DNA from: Treponema sp.
Lineage (GTDB): Bacteria; Spirochaetota; Spirochaetia; Treponematales; Treponemataceae
Assembly: GCA_017617145.1 (NCBI GenBank)
Contig: JAFZWX010000168.1
Location: forward strand, 1-53,996
Direction of reading: 5' to 3'
Length of the DNA stretch: 53,996 bases
Shown piece by piece: positions 41,999 to 50,371 of the stretch. The position numbers and the translations under genes are program-made. How positions within the stretch are numbered: the stretch's first letter is position 1; each line of letters begins with the position of its first letter. Under the pieces are notes generated by a model, which did not search any database, was not told where the DNA came from, and was given only the letters and a program-made list of their open reading frames with translations.

Positions 41999-43765
41999 TT
42001 ATTCGCGGCATTCAAACCCAAGTCTATCTGATACTTTTTCCTTAAATGCCTGAATGGCTTCTGCTTTTGTTTTTTTGCCGGTAGCGTATTCAAGTACAAG
42101 AGGTCTCCAAATAGAATTGAATTCTTCATCATATTGACTAAAGTGGTCGCCAGTAGCCATTTTATCGGCTTCTGTATAAACCTTATGAATATCCTGATCA
42201 CCGCAGAATTCGCTTGTTCCATCTGCTTTCTGCATTACAGTATAAGAAGTAACACTATCTTTGGTTGATGCTGTTGCCCATTTATAAAGAGTGCCGGTAG
42301 TTGATGTATCAAGAGTGATGTTTTCAATTATATCTGCAATTATTGGCTTCTTTGCAGGATCTGCAATAGCTTGTGGTGTAGCAAAAATCCAGGTACCACC
42401 CCAGAAAGAACCTGCAGGAGGCAGACAGACAGCCCAGTCACCATAAGTACCGTCTTTTCCACGCATATCTGCATACCAGCCGTCTGTCCAATCCTGTGTA
42501 TTATTTGACCATTCATTATCAATTATTTTTTTTGCAATATCCAGAAAAGCTTCCTGCTTTTCATCTATCTGAAGATACTCGTCTTCGTCAAGCCAACCAC
42601 TGGAAGAACCTTCTATTATATGATAAATATCTCCCACCCCGGAAATCATTGCATAACCTTTCTTTTTACATTCTTCAGCAGCTTCAAAGAACTTATCCCA
42701 GCTGCCGGTATTTGCACCAATTTTTTTACCTATAGTATCCGGGTCGTCTGTGCCAAATACTTTTTTAGCAATGGAACGTCTGTAAATAAAACATAAGCCG
42801 GTGCTTTGATATCCAAGTGCAACAATTTTACCTTCTTCATTTGTACCAACTGTACTTGAATATTCTGCTATGTCTGCACCTTCTAGTTTTGCAGCAAAGT
42901 CGTCAATAAAATCTTCATAAGGTGCGGCATACTCAGACCTATAGCCTTTAGAATATTTCAATACAAAAGCCGCTTCTGCTGCAAAAATATCAATCTCGCC
43001 ATCTGAAAGCATTTGATCCAATACTGGCTGGTATGCACCGTTAGTTGTTGCAATAATTGTGTTATCAAGAGCCCAGGTTGCCCCAGAAGCCTTCTGGTAT
43101 TGTTCAATAAGTCCCGGAACCTCATTCGTGAAGGACATTACATTAATTCTAACCTTTCCCTGTCCCTGATCGGCTTCACGAGAAGCTGTTGTTTCTGAAG
43201 CAACTGCTGCTCTATCTTTATATTCACCTCCAGAATTTCCAACCATAACATAATTAATCAACCATTCAGGTCCAAAAAATCCGAAAACTTCCCTTCTTTC
43301 TACAACAGGGAGCTCTGGAATTGTTGTTGTAAAGCTTGATGAAGTAATATTGAAGAGTGTTGTTTTTGGGTCTGCAAGTTCTATAAGAACATTTGCAGAG
43401 TCAACCGATTCTGTAATTTTAAGGGTAAGGGTCACAGTGCTTTGGTTGATATCACCAGTGTAAATACCGCTGAACTTAATAACCTTATTTATTGTGTAGG
43501 TAAAGGTACCGCCAGCCTGTTCTTCACCAGCACGAATGTTAGCATTTACCGTAGGAGCAGATGTCTGAGTGAATGTGTACACACCGCCGTCTGCATCTGT
43601 ACATGTAAGCTTTGTTGGTGACTCTGATTTAACTGTACCGGTAACAGCGTCTCCATTGGTGTCAGCTCCTTTACCATCACCATTCTGACTACAAGAAGAA
43701 AGGACTACTCCAACTGCAAGTGCAGAAAAGAGAGCCAGCCTCAAAAAGTGTTTTTTTAATTTCAT
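41999..43765 (-). CDS. Extracellular solute-binding lipoprotein (family 1) with extra N-terminal domain
   Basis: 588 residues, lipobox VVLSSC (Cys ~25). Residues ~40-150 form a beta-rich domain (YTFTQTSAPTVNANIRAG ... ITESVDSANVLIELADPKTT) with no family I recognise, absent from ordinary binding proteins. Residues ~185-585 look like a sugar-type ABC binding protein (IFAAEAAFVLKYSKGYRSEY, ALGYQSTGLCFIYRRSIAKK, WDKFFEAAEECKKKGYAMIS, YGDWAVCLPPAGSFWGGTWI). No permease or ATPase is adjacent, so it is an orphan. AGGAG ribosome site. Its promoter contains a G7 tract, so expression may be switchable. Confidence 0.82.
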   Translation of the reverse strand: MKLKKHFLRLALFSALAVGVVLSSCSQNGDGKGADTNGDAVTGTVKSESPTKLTCTDADGGVYTFTQTSAPTVNANIRAGEEQAGGTFTYTINKVIKFSGIYTGDINQSTVTLTLKITESVDSANVLIELADPKTTLFNITSSSFTTTIPELPVVERREVFGFFGPEWLINYVMVGNSGGEYKDRAAVASETTASREADQGQGKVRINVMSFTNEVPGLIEQYQKASGATWALDNTIIATTNGAYQPVLDQMLSDGEIDIFAAEAAFVLKYSKGYRSEYAAPYEDFIDDFAAKLEGADIAEYSSTVGTNEEGKIVALGYQSTGLCFIYRRSIAKKVFGTDDPDTIGKKIGANTGSWDKFFEAAEECKKKGYAMISGVGDIYHIIEGSSSGWLDEDEYLQIDEKQEAFLDIAKKIIDNEWSNNTQDWTDGWYADMRGKDGTYGDWAVCLPPAGSFWGGTWIFATPQAIADPAKKPIIADIIENITLDTSTTGTLYKWATASTKDSVTSYTVMQKADGTSEFCGDQDIHKVYTEADKMATGDHFSQYDEEFNSIWRPLVLEYATGKKTKAEAIQAFKEKVSDRLGFECRE

Positions 43766-43797
43766 AAGAAATCTCCTAAAAGTAGAATATTTCTTCT

Positions 43798-43825
43798 ATT
43801 ATACCCCCCCATAACCTGTTGTCAA
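43798..43825 (-). promoter_or_regulatory. Consensus promoter with a poly-G tract in the spacer
   Basis: Minus strand: perfect TTGACA (43825-43820), a 16-bp spacer and perfect TATAAT (43803-43798). The spacer ends with seven G (43810-43804). One added G would give the optimal 17-bp spacing. It is ~33 nt upstream of the solute-binding lipoprotein ATG and is the only G/C homopolymer of seven that I noticed in the window. Confidence 0.8.
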
Positions 43826-43860
43826 TTTTTATATAAAACGATTTATTGAAAGTCTGGCTT

Positions 43861-45000
43861 TTATTCTACTTCCCCGCACGCCCTTCTAAAGTCGTCCATT
43901 GTAAATTCTGCGCGGTTGTTCTGGCCGGCAATGAGGGCGGCGCGGTTCAGTACAGATTCAATTTTGGCGCAGGAATAACCGTCTGTCATTTTGGCAATTG
44001 CCTGTGGAGTACATTCAGCTACGGGATTTTTACCCTTACTGTACATTTCTGCAAGCTGAACACGTGCATTGTAATCTGGATACGGAACACAAAAGCGTGC
44101 GTCAAAGCGGCCCGGGCGGATAAGGGCGGGGTCCAGTGCCTGAATAGAGTTAGTTGCCGCTAATACAAGCACACCTTTTGTTGCTTCAAAGCCGTCCAGC
44201 TCGTTCAAAAGCGCGGTAACAATTCTTGTATTTTCTGTTTCGAGTGCGCTGCCTGAATAATTTCGTACTGTTCCAATTCCGTCAAACTCATCTATAAAAA
44301 CAATACAGGGAGCCTGTTTACGGGCCTTGCGGAAAAGCAACTTAACTTTCATAGGACCAATTGCCATAAACATACTTTCAAAATCGGTTGCTTTGGCAGG
44401 AATAAAATTGATTTTTGCTTCGCCGGCAAGAGCTTTTGCAAAAAGAGTTTTTCCATTTCCAGGTTCACCTTCGAGCAGAATTCCCTTTGGCATTCTTATT
44501 CCTTTTGCAGCATACGCACGCGGATTCTGCATAATTTTCATAACCTGAGTCATATCCCGCTTAAGATTTTCCATGCCTACAACATCATCAAACTTTACAC
44601 CGGTTTTGTGCACAACCTTAAAAGTGTTAGGTGAAATAAATTTTCGGAAAACAATAATAATAATTCCAAAGAAAAATACATAAAAAATGATGTCGAAAAT
44701 CAGATTAAATATTTCAGCTGAATCTTTTTCTACAGTAACGGCAATACCGTTTTTAAGCAATGTTTCTTCCAGTGTCGGCGAATGTGGATTTTCGGTTTTA
44801 AAATCCTTGTCTTCAGTCTTAAACTCAATTGAATCTGCTTTTATGCGGGCTGCGGAAACCTGATTTTTTTCTACCAGTTCATAAAACTTACTGTAAGATA
44901 CATAAATCTTTTTAGCCGAAAAATAATCCCAGGTAAAATATCCGGTTGCGCAGAGTGCAATCAACACGACAATACAAATAAATCCATTTCTTCGTTTCAT
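43861..45000 (-). CDS. FtsH-like membrane AAA ATPase lacking the protease domain
   Basis: 379 residues. Layout of an FtsH N-terminal half: membrane segment (~7-24), FtsH_ext-like periplasmic part (~30-95), second segment (~100-122) and an AAA domain (~140-379). Walker A GEPGNGKT, Walker B IVFIDEFDGIG, arginine finger RPGRFDAR and lid MTDGYSCAKIESVLNRAAL are intact; pore loop 1 reads FESMFMAIG versus FVEMFVGVG in the full FtsH at 21148-23217. It ends right after the AAA lid; no HExxH peptidase follows, and the next ORF is convergent to nothing here. It is thus an ATPase or unfoldase, not a protease, and not an obvious frameshift remnant. Confidence 0.87.
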   Translation of the reverse strand: MKRRNGFICIVVLIALCATGYFTWDYFSAKKIYVSYSKFYELVEKNQVSAARIKADSIEFKTEDKDFKTENPHSPTLEETLLKNGIAVTVEKDSAEIFNLIFDIIFYVFFFGIIIIVFRKFISPNTFKVVHKTGVKFDDVVGMENLKRDMTQVMKIMQNPRAYAAKGIRMPKGILLEGEPGNGKTLFAKALAGEAKINFIPAKATDFESMFMAIGPMKVKLLFRKARKQAPCIVFIDEFDGIGTVRNYSGSALETENTRIVTALLNELDGFEATKGVLVLAATNSIQALDPALIRPGRFDARFCVPYPDYNARVQLAEMYSKGKNPVAECTPQAIAKMTDGYSCAKIESVLNRAALIAGQNNRAEFTMDDFRRACGEVE

Positions 45001-45013
45001 AAATATAATAATA

Positions 45014-45042
45014 TTGAATTTTGCCTTTCAATGGAATAGAAT
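45014..45042 (+). promoter_or_regulatory. Promoter of the TIGR03546-TIGR03545-like/zinc operon
   Basis: TTGAAT (45014-45019, 4 of 6), a 17-bp spacer and TAGAAT (45037-45042, 5 of 6) lie 46 nt before the ATG at 45088, in the divergent gap with the AAA ATPase gene. Confidence 0.5.
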
Positions 45043-45087
45043 ATATATAGAAAAAAAAGCAGATTTTCTGCAAAAGTCGAGGATTAT

Positions 45088-45591
45088 ATGTTAAAAGCCA
45101 TAATTAGATTTTTTAAGGCGCTCAACAGTAATGTCCATCCTGGTGCTGTTGCGCATGCGGTATGTCTTGGAATGATTCTGGGATTTATGCCAAAAACAAA
45201 TGCACTTTGGTACATTCTTACAGTATTTTTCCTTTTTGTTCGTATAAACAAAGGAACTTTCATTCTTTTTACTTTTCTGTTTTCACTATTAGCACCGGTA
45301 CTCGATCCGCTTTTTGATACAATCGGCTGGTGGTTTTTAAATCTCGAAAAGCTCACACCATTTTTCTCGTGGCTGCTCGACATTCCTTTTGTTGGCTTTA
45401 CACGATTCAATAATACAATTGTCATGGGTTCGCTGCTTTTCTCTCTTGCAGCATATATTCCTGTTTATTTTATCTGCAGGATTTTCTTAAAATACTGGCG
45501 TGCATTCCTTGCTCCAGCAGTACGAAAATCAAAGCTCGTAGTTTATCTATCAAAACTTCCACTTATTGTTAAAATAGGAGAAATGGCATGA
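45088..45591 (+). CDS. TIGR03546-like integral membrane protein
   Basis: 167 residues, about four membrane segments (~22-40, 42-62, 65-85, 110-135). The start SNVHPGAVAHAVCLGMILGF and the motif FRxxNT-like RFNNTIVMGSLL recall the small TIGR03546 family, which in databases is found next to TIGR03545 proteins. The next gene matches such a partner, which strengthens the call. No biochemical role is known. GAGGA ribosome site; the stop overlaps the next ATG (ATGA, 45588-45591). Confidence 0.75.
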   Translation: MLKAIIRFFKALNSNVHPGAVAHAVCLGMILGFMPKTNALWYILTVFFLFVRINKGTFILFTFLFSLLAPVLDPLFDTIGWWFLNLEKLTPFFSWLLDIPFVGFTRFNNTIVMGSLLFSLAAYIPVYFICRIFLKYWRAFLAPAVRKSKLVVYLSKLPLIVKIGEMA

Positions 45592-47903
45592 AAAAAGACG
45601 AAACAAAAACACCTGCAAAAGCAGAAAAACCAGCAAAACCTGCTAAAGCTCCTAAAGAAAAGAAACCTAAGACTCCAAAAAAACAAAAGGCTCCAAAGGA
45701 ACTTAAAACATATCCTGTTAAAAAGCTTCCTAAAATTTTCAAGAAAACATATACACAAAAACAACTCGACAAAAAGATTCTTAATAAACTATTTATTCCT
45801 GAAGACAAAAAATACATTGCGAACCTCTTTATAGAAAGCGGAAAAAACAAAAAAGATATTGCCTTGTTTGCAGTTCCAAAAGACGCTCTCTTTGAAAAAA
45901 AGGAGGTTAATCGTCTTGCAACAATTGCAGCAGAGATAAAAGAAAATAAAGGCCGAATAAAACTTCTTCCTCTTATTGCAACAGTTGCCTTTATTGCTGC
46001 AGTAATCATTGCACTTACGCTTACAAAAAATATCATTGCACGTAAAGTAATAACTTCAACCTGTGAAAGTATTTTTGAAGCAAAGTGTGATATTGATTAT
46101 TTAAATATCAGCTTAATAAAATCAAATTTCAACATGAAAGGCTGGCAGGTAGCAAACAAGAAAGAACCTATGAAAAATCTGTTTTCTGTTGAATCAATAA
46201 CATTTGATTTTGACATGAATCAGTTACTCAAGGCACGTTTTGTAGCAAATGAGCTTTCTGTTCTAGGTGTAGACACAAATACCGACCGCAAGTATTCAGG
46301 TGACATATCTGCAAAAAAACTTGCAAAAATCCAGAAGAAAAAGGAAAAGCAGGCAAAGAAAAAAGCAAAAGAAAATGAAAAATCTGCCTTCATGGTTTCG
46401 CTTGAATCTAAAAAAGTTGCAGCAATGGGAACTCTCAAAGATTCTGTTTCGGGTTTATTCGACCAGTATAATCCTGAAAAAATCTTAAAAGATTGTCAGG
46501 AACAACTTCAAACACCTGCTGTTTCAAAACAAGTTCAGGAACAAGCAAAATCATTAGCCGAAAAATATAAAGCTAAACCTGATGAAATCAAAGCAAAACT
46601 TGATACAGTAAAAGCCTCTTCCGAAGCAATTACAAATCTTGATGTAGATTCTTTACAATCTAATCCTACAAAAATTAAAGAAGCACTCGACACAATTTCA
46701 AGTCTTAAAACAAATCTTGATTCTCTAAAAAAAGATGCCGATACAGCGCTCAAAGATATTCAGTCTGATATTAATGGTGTAAGCGGATTAACTACACAAA
46801 TTCAAAATGCCATTGCAAATGACAAGGGAATTGTAGAAACACAAATAAACAAGTTTACTTCTCTTAACCTCGACACTGGTAAACAGTTTATTTCAGGAAC
46901 CTTTGATTCTATAATTTATCAGCTGCTTGGAAAATATTATCCTTATTACACAAAGGGCGTTACTATGCTCATGGAAGCAAAGACAAAAAATAAGGATAAT
47001 CCAAAGAAAGAAAAGAAACAGAAGAAAACTTATACTATTACGCGTGCAGACGGAAGAACAGTTTATTATAAAAATGATGCAGCTCCAAAATTCTGGATTA
47101 AAAAAGCTGCAGGTTCAGGTCCATCTTTTGCATTTGATGCCACAGATCTTACTAACAACATGGATCTTACAGGAAAACCGGCAATTGCAAATATAACAGC
47201 CCGATTCCTTAATATTGACCACAATGCTAAGGTTACTGTTGATACCCGAGAAGATTCAACTGCGCCGTTAGTTTTGGCTAACTACAATTGTAACGGACTT
47301 TCTGTTTCATATCCTTCAAGCAAGTTTGGTGATATTCCTGGACTTCCTGGAATTGATTCTTCAAAGACAAAGCTTGATTTTATTCTTAAAGTTTTTGAAA
47401 ATGATGGTTTTGATTTAAGCGGAACAGGTTTCTTCTCAGAACTTGAACTTTCTGCTCCAGCCTTTGAACCTGAATTCGTTTCTACAATTTACACTAATAC
47501 ACTTGCAAAAATTAATTCAATGAAGCTTGGTGTTGAAGCTGGCTTTACTCAATCTGCAGGTGTAAATCTTAATCTTATAACTGATGTTGATAAACAGTTT
47601 ATAAATGCCTTTACTGCAGAAATGTCAAATCAACTTGGAGCAATTAAAGATAAAGTTGAAGAACAATTGTTAGGCAAGATTAACGAATATACAAACGGAG
47701 CATTAGGTGAAATCAACAACTTTAATGATATTTCACAAAAACTCACAGACTATAAGAAGAATATAGATGATATTTATGCAAAGGTTGATGCAAAGAAAAA
47801 AGAACTTGAAGATGCAACAACAGGAAAAGCAAAAAAAGCAGCTGATGATGCTGTGAATAATGCAAAGGATGCAGCAAAGTCTAAACTAAAGGGATTGTTC
47901 TAA
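45588..47903 (+). CDS. TIGR03545-like protein with AsmA-like start (771 aa)
   Basis: A Lys/Pro/Ala-rich cytosolic head (1-~110), then one membrane segment (~124-146), then a large periplasmic part. Directly after the membrane comes an AsmA-like beta unit (~150-240: CDIDYLNISLIKSNFNMKGW, LFSVESITFDFDMNQLLKAR, ANELSVLGVDTNT), followed by Lys/Glu-rich coiled coil (~240-440) and a C-terminal beta/coil domain. AsmA-like proteins bridge the periplasm and carry lipids. Coupled to the TIGR03546-like gene by a 4-bp overlap. Identification with TIGR03545 is from memory of the family pair; the lipid role is inference. Confidence 0.72.
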   Translation: MKKDETKTPAKAEKPAKPAKAPKEKKPKTPKKQKAPKELKTYPVKKLPKIFKKTYTQKQLDKKILNKLFIPEDKKYIANLFIESGKNKKDIALFAVPKDALFEKKEVNRLATIAAEIKENKGRIKLLPLIATVAFIAAVIIALTLTKNIIARKVITSTCESIFEAKCDIDYLNISLIKSNFNMKGWQVANKKEPMKNLFSVESITFDFDMNQLLKARFVANELSVLGVDTNTDRKYSGDISAKKLAKIQKKKEKQAKKKAKENEKSAFMVSLESKKVAAMGTLKDSVSGLFDQYNPEKILKDCQEQLQTPAVSKQVQEQAKSLAEKYKAKPDEIKAKLDTVKASSEAITNLDVDSLQSNPTKIKEALDTISSLKTNLDSLKKDADTALKDIQSDINGVSGLTTQIQNAIANDKGIVETQINKFTSLNLDTGKQFISGTFDSIIYQLLGKYYPYYTKGVTMLMEAKTKNKDNPKKEKKQKKTYTITRADGRTVYYKNDAAPKFWIKKAAGSGPSFAFDATDLTNNMDLTGKPAIANITARFLNIDHNAKVTVDTREDSTAPLVLANYNCNGLSVSYPSSKFGDIPGLPGIDSSKTKLDFILKVFENDGFDLSGTGFFSELELSAPAFEPEFVSTIYTNTLAKINSMKLGVEAGFTQSAGVNLNLITDVDKQFINAFTAEMSNQLGAIKDKVEEQLLGKINEYTNGALGEINNFNDISQKLTDYKKNIDDIYAKVDAKKKELEDATTGKAKKAADDAVNNAKDAAKSKLKGLF

Positions 47904-47907
47904 GGTG

Positions 47908-48846
47908 ATGGGCTGGTTTAAATACGGCCCTTCGAGAGCCTTAGGGACCACGGTAGTCCTTTTATTAATTTGTTTTACTTTGTGTTCATGTGTACCTAAA
48001 AAAAAGGCAGCATCACGGCTTAAGGTGGTTGCGTCTGTTCCGGTTATTTATGACTGGACACGCAATCTCATGGATGAACCAACAAATACAAATCTTTTTC
48101 TTAATCTCATTATTAAAAACGGCTTAAATTACCATAATCTTATTCCTGGTGTTACAGAAGAAAATCTTATTAATTCTGCAGACCTTTTAATTTATATTGG
48201 CGGGCCTTCTGAAAAATGGATTGATGAAATTGTTGCAAAAAAATCCACCGAAAATTCCGACAGACTTGTTTTAAAACTTTCCGATTTCTTTACCAGCAAC
48301 CAGGATGCAGACTTTGATGAGCATTGCATTATTTCGCCTTCTGTTGCACAAATCTGCTGCCAGAAAATTTTCGAATATCTTTGTAAACTTGACTCACCAA
48401 ATGAACAAAACTACATGCAGTACTTTGCCAAATATTCAGAGCTGCTTTCAATTTTAGACAGTACTTACAAGCTTCAATCACAGAAAACTCAAAATCAGAC
48501 TTTTATTATTTGCGACAGAATGCCTTTTAAAGCCATTTTTAATGAATACAGTTTTAATTATGTTGCAGTTTATGACAGTTGCCCAGCCCCGCAAAATGAA
48601 AAATTAAATATTGAAAATCTTAAACAATTCGGAACCTTAATTGACAGTACAGGAGCTGCAGCAGTTTATGTTTTTGAAGATTCCGATAAAAAACTTGCAA
48701 AACAGGTTATAGGAAATTCAAAAAATCCTAAATGCGACACACTTGTTTTTGACAGTATGGAATCGCTTACACTAAGTCAGCTTTTCAGCGGAAAAAATTA
48801 TCTTGATATTATGCGAAACAACTTGACTTTACTACGCCCTAACTGA
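47908..48846 (+). CDS. znuA: Zinc-type ABC transporter substrate-binding lipoprotein
   Basis: 312 residues from ATG 47908 (a GTG three bases earlier is possible; AAGGTG precedes). Lipobox LCSC (Cys ~29). Fold of cluster A-I/ZnuA metal-binding proteins: first ligand His in GLNYHNLIPG, DLLIYIGGPSEKWID, second His in DEHCIISPSVAQ. Where ZnuA has its third His, this one has CDRMPFKAIFNEY and later DSCPAP, as in a Firmicutes variant with an RFPF...GC pattern. The fourth acidic ligand fits FEDSDKK. There is no His-rich loop. Signal-peptide codons contain a REP-like repeat (GPSRALGT). It heads the binding protein, ATPase, permease set. Confidence 0.82.
   Translation: MGWFKYGPSRALGTTVVLLLICFTLCSCVPKKKAASRLKVVASVPVIYDWTRNLMDEPTNTNLFLNLIIKNGLNYHNLIPGVTEENLINSADLLIYIGGPSEKWIDEIVAKKSTENSDRLVLKLSDFFTSNQDADFDEHCIISPSVAQICCQKIFEYLCKLDSPNEQNYMQYFAKYSELLSILDSTYKLQSQKTQNQTFIICDRMPFKAIFNEYSFNYVAVYDSCPAPQNEKLNIENLKQFGTLIDSTGAAAVYVFEDSDKKLAKQVIGNSKNPKCDTLVFDSMESLTLSQLFSGKNYLDIMRNNLTLLRPN
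47925..47953. repeat. REP-like repeat inside a signal peptide (znuA-like gene)
   Basis: GGCCCTTCGAGAGCCTTAGG... encodes GPSRALGT at residues 7-14 of the lipoprotein signal peptide. Confidence 0.7.
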
Positions 48847-48872
48847 TAAAAATATATGGAAAAAGGAACAAT

Positions 48873-49541
48873 ATGGCGCAGCTTATTTGCAATAATCTGA
48901 CATTAGGATACAACTCAAATGTAATTCTGGAAAACGTTAGCTTTTCAGTAGAAAAAGGCGACTATCTTTGTATAATCGGTGAAAATGGTTCTGGAAAAAC
49001 CACTCTTATGAAAACAATCCTTCGTCTTGAAAAACCGCTTAAAGGACAGATTTCTACAGGGGATGGAGTTCTCCCGGATGAAATTGGATACCTCCCGCAG
49101 CAGACACAGGTTCAGCGTGATTTTCCTGCCAGTGTTTGGGAAATTGTACTTTCAGGCTGCCAGTCGCGTTGTGGTAAAAGGCCTTTTTATACAAAGGAAG
49201 AAAAACAACTTGCAAAACAGGCAATGAAGCGCATGGAAATTGAAGACCTAGCAAAACGCTGTTATCGTGAACTCAGCGGAGGTCAGCAGCAACGCGTTCT
49301 TTTAGCCCGTGCCTTATGTGCTGCGCAAAAAATGCTTTTACTTGATGAACCTGTTAGCGGACTCGATCCTTCAGTCACACAGGAAATGTATGAACTTATC
49401 GAACAGCTTCATAAAGACGGCATTACAATAATGATGATTACGCATGATGTAGAAGCAGCAAAAAAATATGCAACAAAAATCTTAAAGGTTCAGGACAAAA
49501 CAGCTATCTTTGTTCCACGCGACCAGCTGGAGGAAATATGA
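48873..49541 (+). CDS. znuC: Zinc/manganese-type ABC transporter ATPase
   Basis: 222 residues. Walker A GENGSGKT, Q-loop IGYLPQQTQ, signature LSGGQQQRVLLARAL, Walker B MLLLDEPVSGLDP and H-loop ITHD. Sequence details (GYLPQQTQVQRDFPASVWEI) are those of the ZnuC/MntB cluster. It energises the permease encoded next. AAAGGA ribosome site. The end overlaps the permease start by four bases (ATGA). Confidence 0.9.
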   Translation: MAQLICNNLTLGYNSNVILENVSFSVEKGDYLCIIGENGSGKTTLMKTILRLEKPLKGQISTGDGVLPDEIGYLPQQTQVQRDFPASVWEIVLSGCQSRCGKRPFYTKEEKQLAKQAMKRMEIEDLAKRCYRELSGGQQQRVLLARALCAAQKMLLLDEPVSGLDPSVTQEMYELIEQLHKDGITIMMITHDVEAAKKYATKILKVQDKTAIFVPRDQLEEI

Positions 49542-50371
49542 TTCAGAATCTTGCAATGTACTTTAGCTTTTCGTTTGTGCGATACGCTTTTATTGTTGGC
49601 GTGCTTATTTCGTTGTGCTCGTCGCTGCTTGGAGTTACGCTTGTACTTAAACGCTTTTCTTTTATTGGAGACGGTTTGAGTCATGTAGCTTTTGGAGGCA
49701 TTTGCATTGCATCTGTTTTGAATATTTCAAACAATATGTTTTTAGTGCTTCCAATTACAATTTTAAGTGCAGTGCTTTTGCTGCGTACAGGCCGAAATAA
49801 AAAGATTCAGGGTGATGCCGCAATTGCAATGATTTCTGTTGGCTCGCTTGCAATCGGATATTTATTGATGAACATTTTTTCTGTTTCATCAAACTTAAGT
49901 GGTGATGTGTGTACTACACTTTTTGGTTCTACTTCTATTTTAACTTTGACAAAGTCTGAAGTATGGCTTTGCACAATTCTTTCGATTGCAGTTATTATTG
50001 CTTTTGTACTTTTCTACAATAAGATTTTTGCAGTTACCTTTGATGAAGCTTTTGCCCAGGCAGTCGGTACACATGCCAGTGCCTACAATCTGGTAATTGC
50101 CATAATAATTGCAATAATTATTGTCCTTGCAATGAATCTTGTTGGTTCCCTCTTAATTTCGGCTCTGGTGATTTTCCCGGCACTCAGCGCTATGAGGATT
50201 TTTAAGAGTTTTAAATCTGTTACAATTTGTTCCGCTGTTATTTCTGTAATCTGCTCTGTTTCTGGTTTGTTGATTTCTATAATTGCCGGTACTCCTGTCG
50301 GAAGTACAATTGTAGCAGTTGATATTCTGGCATTTATAATTTGCTCGGTTGCCGGCAAGGTTGTAAAATGA
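49538..50371 (+). CDS. znuB: Zinc/manganese-type ABC transporter permease
   Basis: 277 residues with about eight membrane segments. Motifs of the ABC-3 permease family: VLKRFSFIGDGLSHVAFGGI, DEAFAQAVGTHASAYNLVIA and VGSLLISALVIFPALSAMRI. It imports divalent metal together with the ATPase and binding lipoprotein. GGAGG ribosome site inside the ATPase gene. Its stop overlaps the next lipoprotein ATG (ATGA, 50368-50371). Confidence 0.92.
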   Translation: MIQNLAMYFSFSFVRYAFIVGVLISLCSSLLGVTLVLKRFSFIGDGLSHVAFGGICIASVLNISNNMFLVLPITILSAVLLLRTGRNKKIQGDAAIAMISVGSLAIGYLLMNIFSVSSNLSGDVCTTLFGSTSILTLTKSEVWLCTILSIAVIIAFVLFYNKIFAVTFDEAFAQAVGTHASAYNLVIAIIIAIIIVLAMNLVGSLLISALVIFPALSAMRIFKSFKSVTICSAVISVICSVSGLLISIIAGTPVGSTIVAVDILAFIICSVAGKVVK

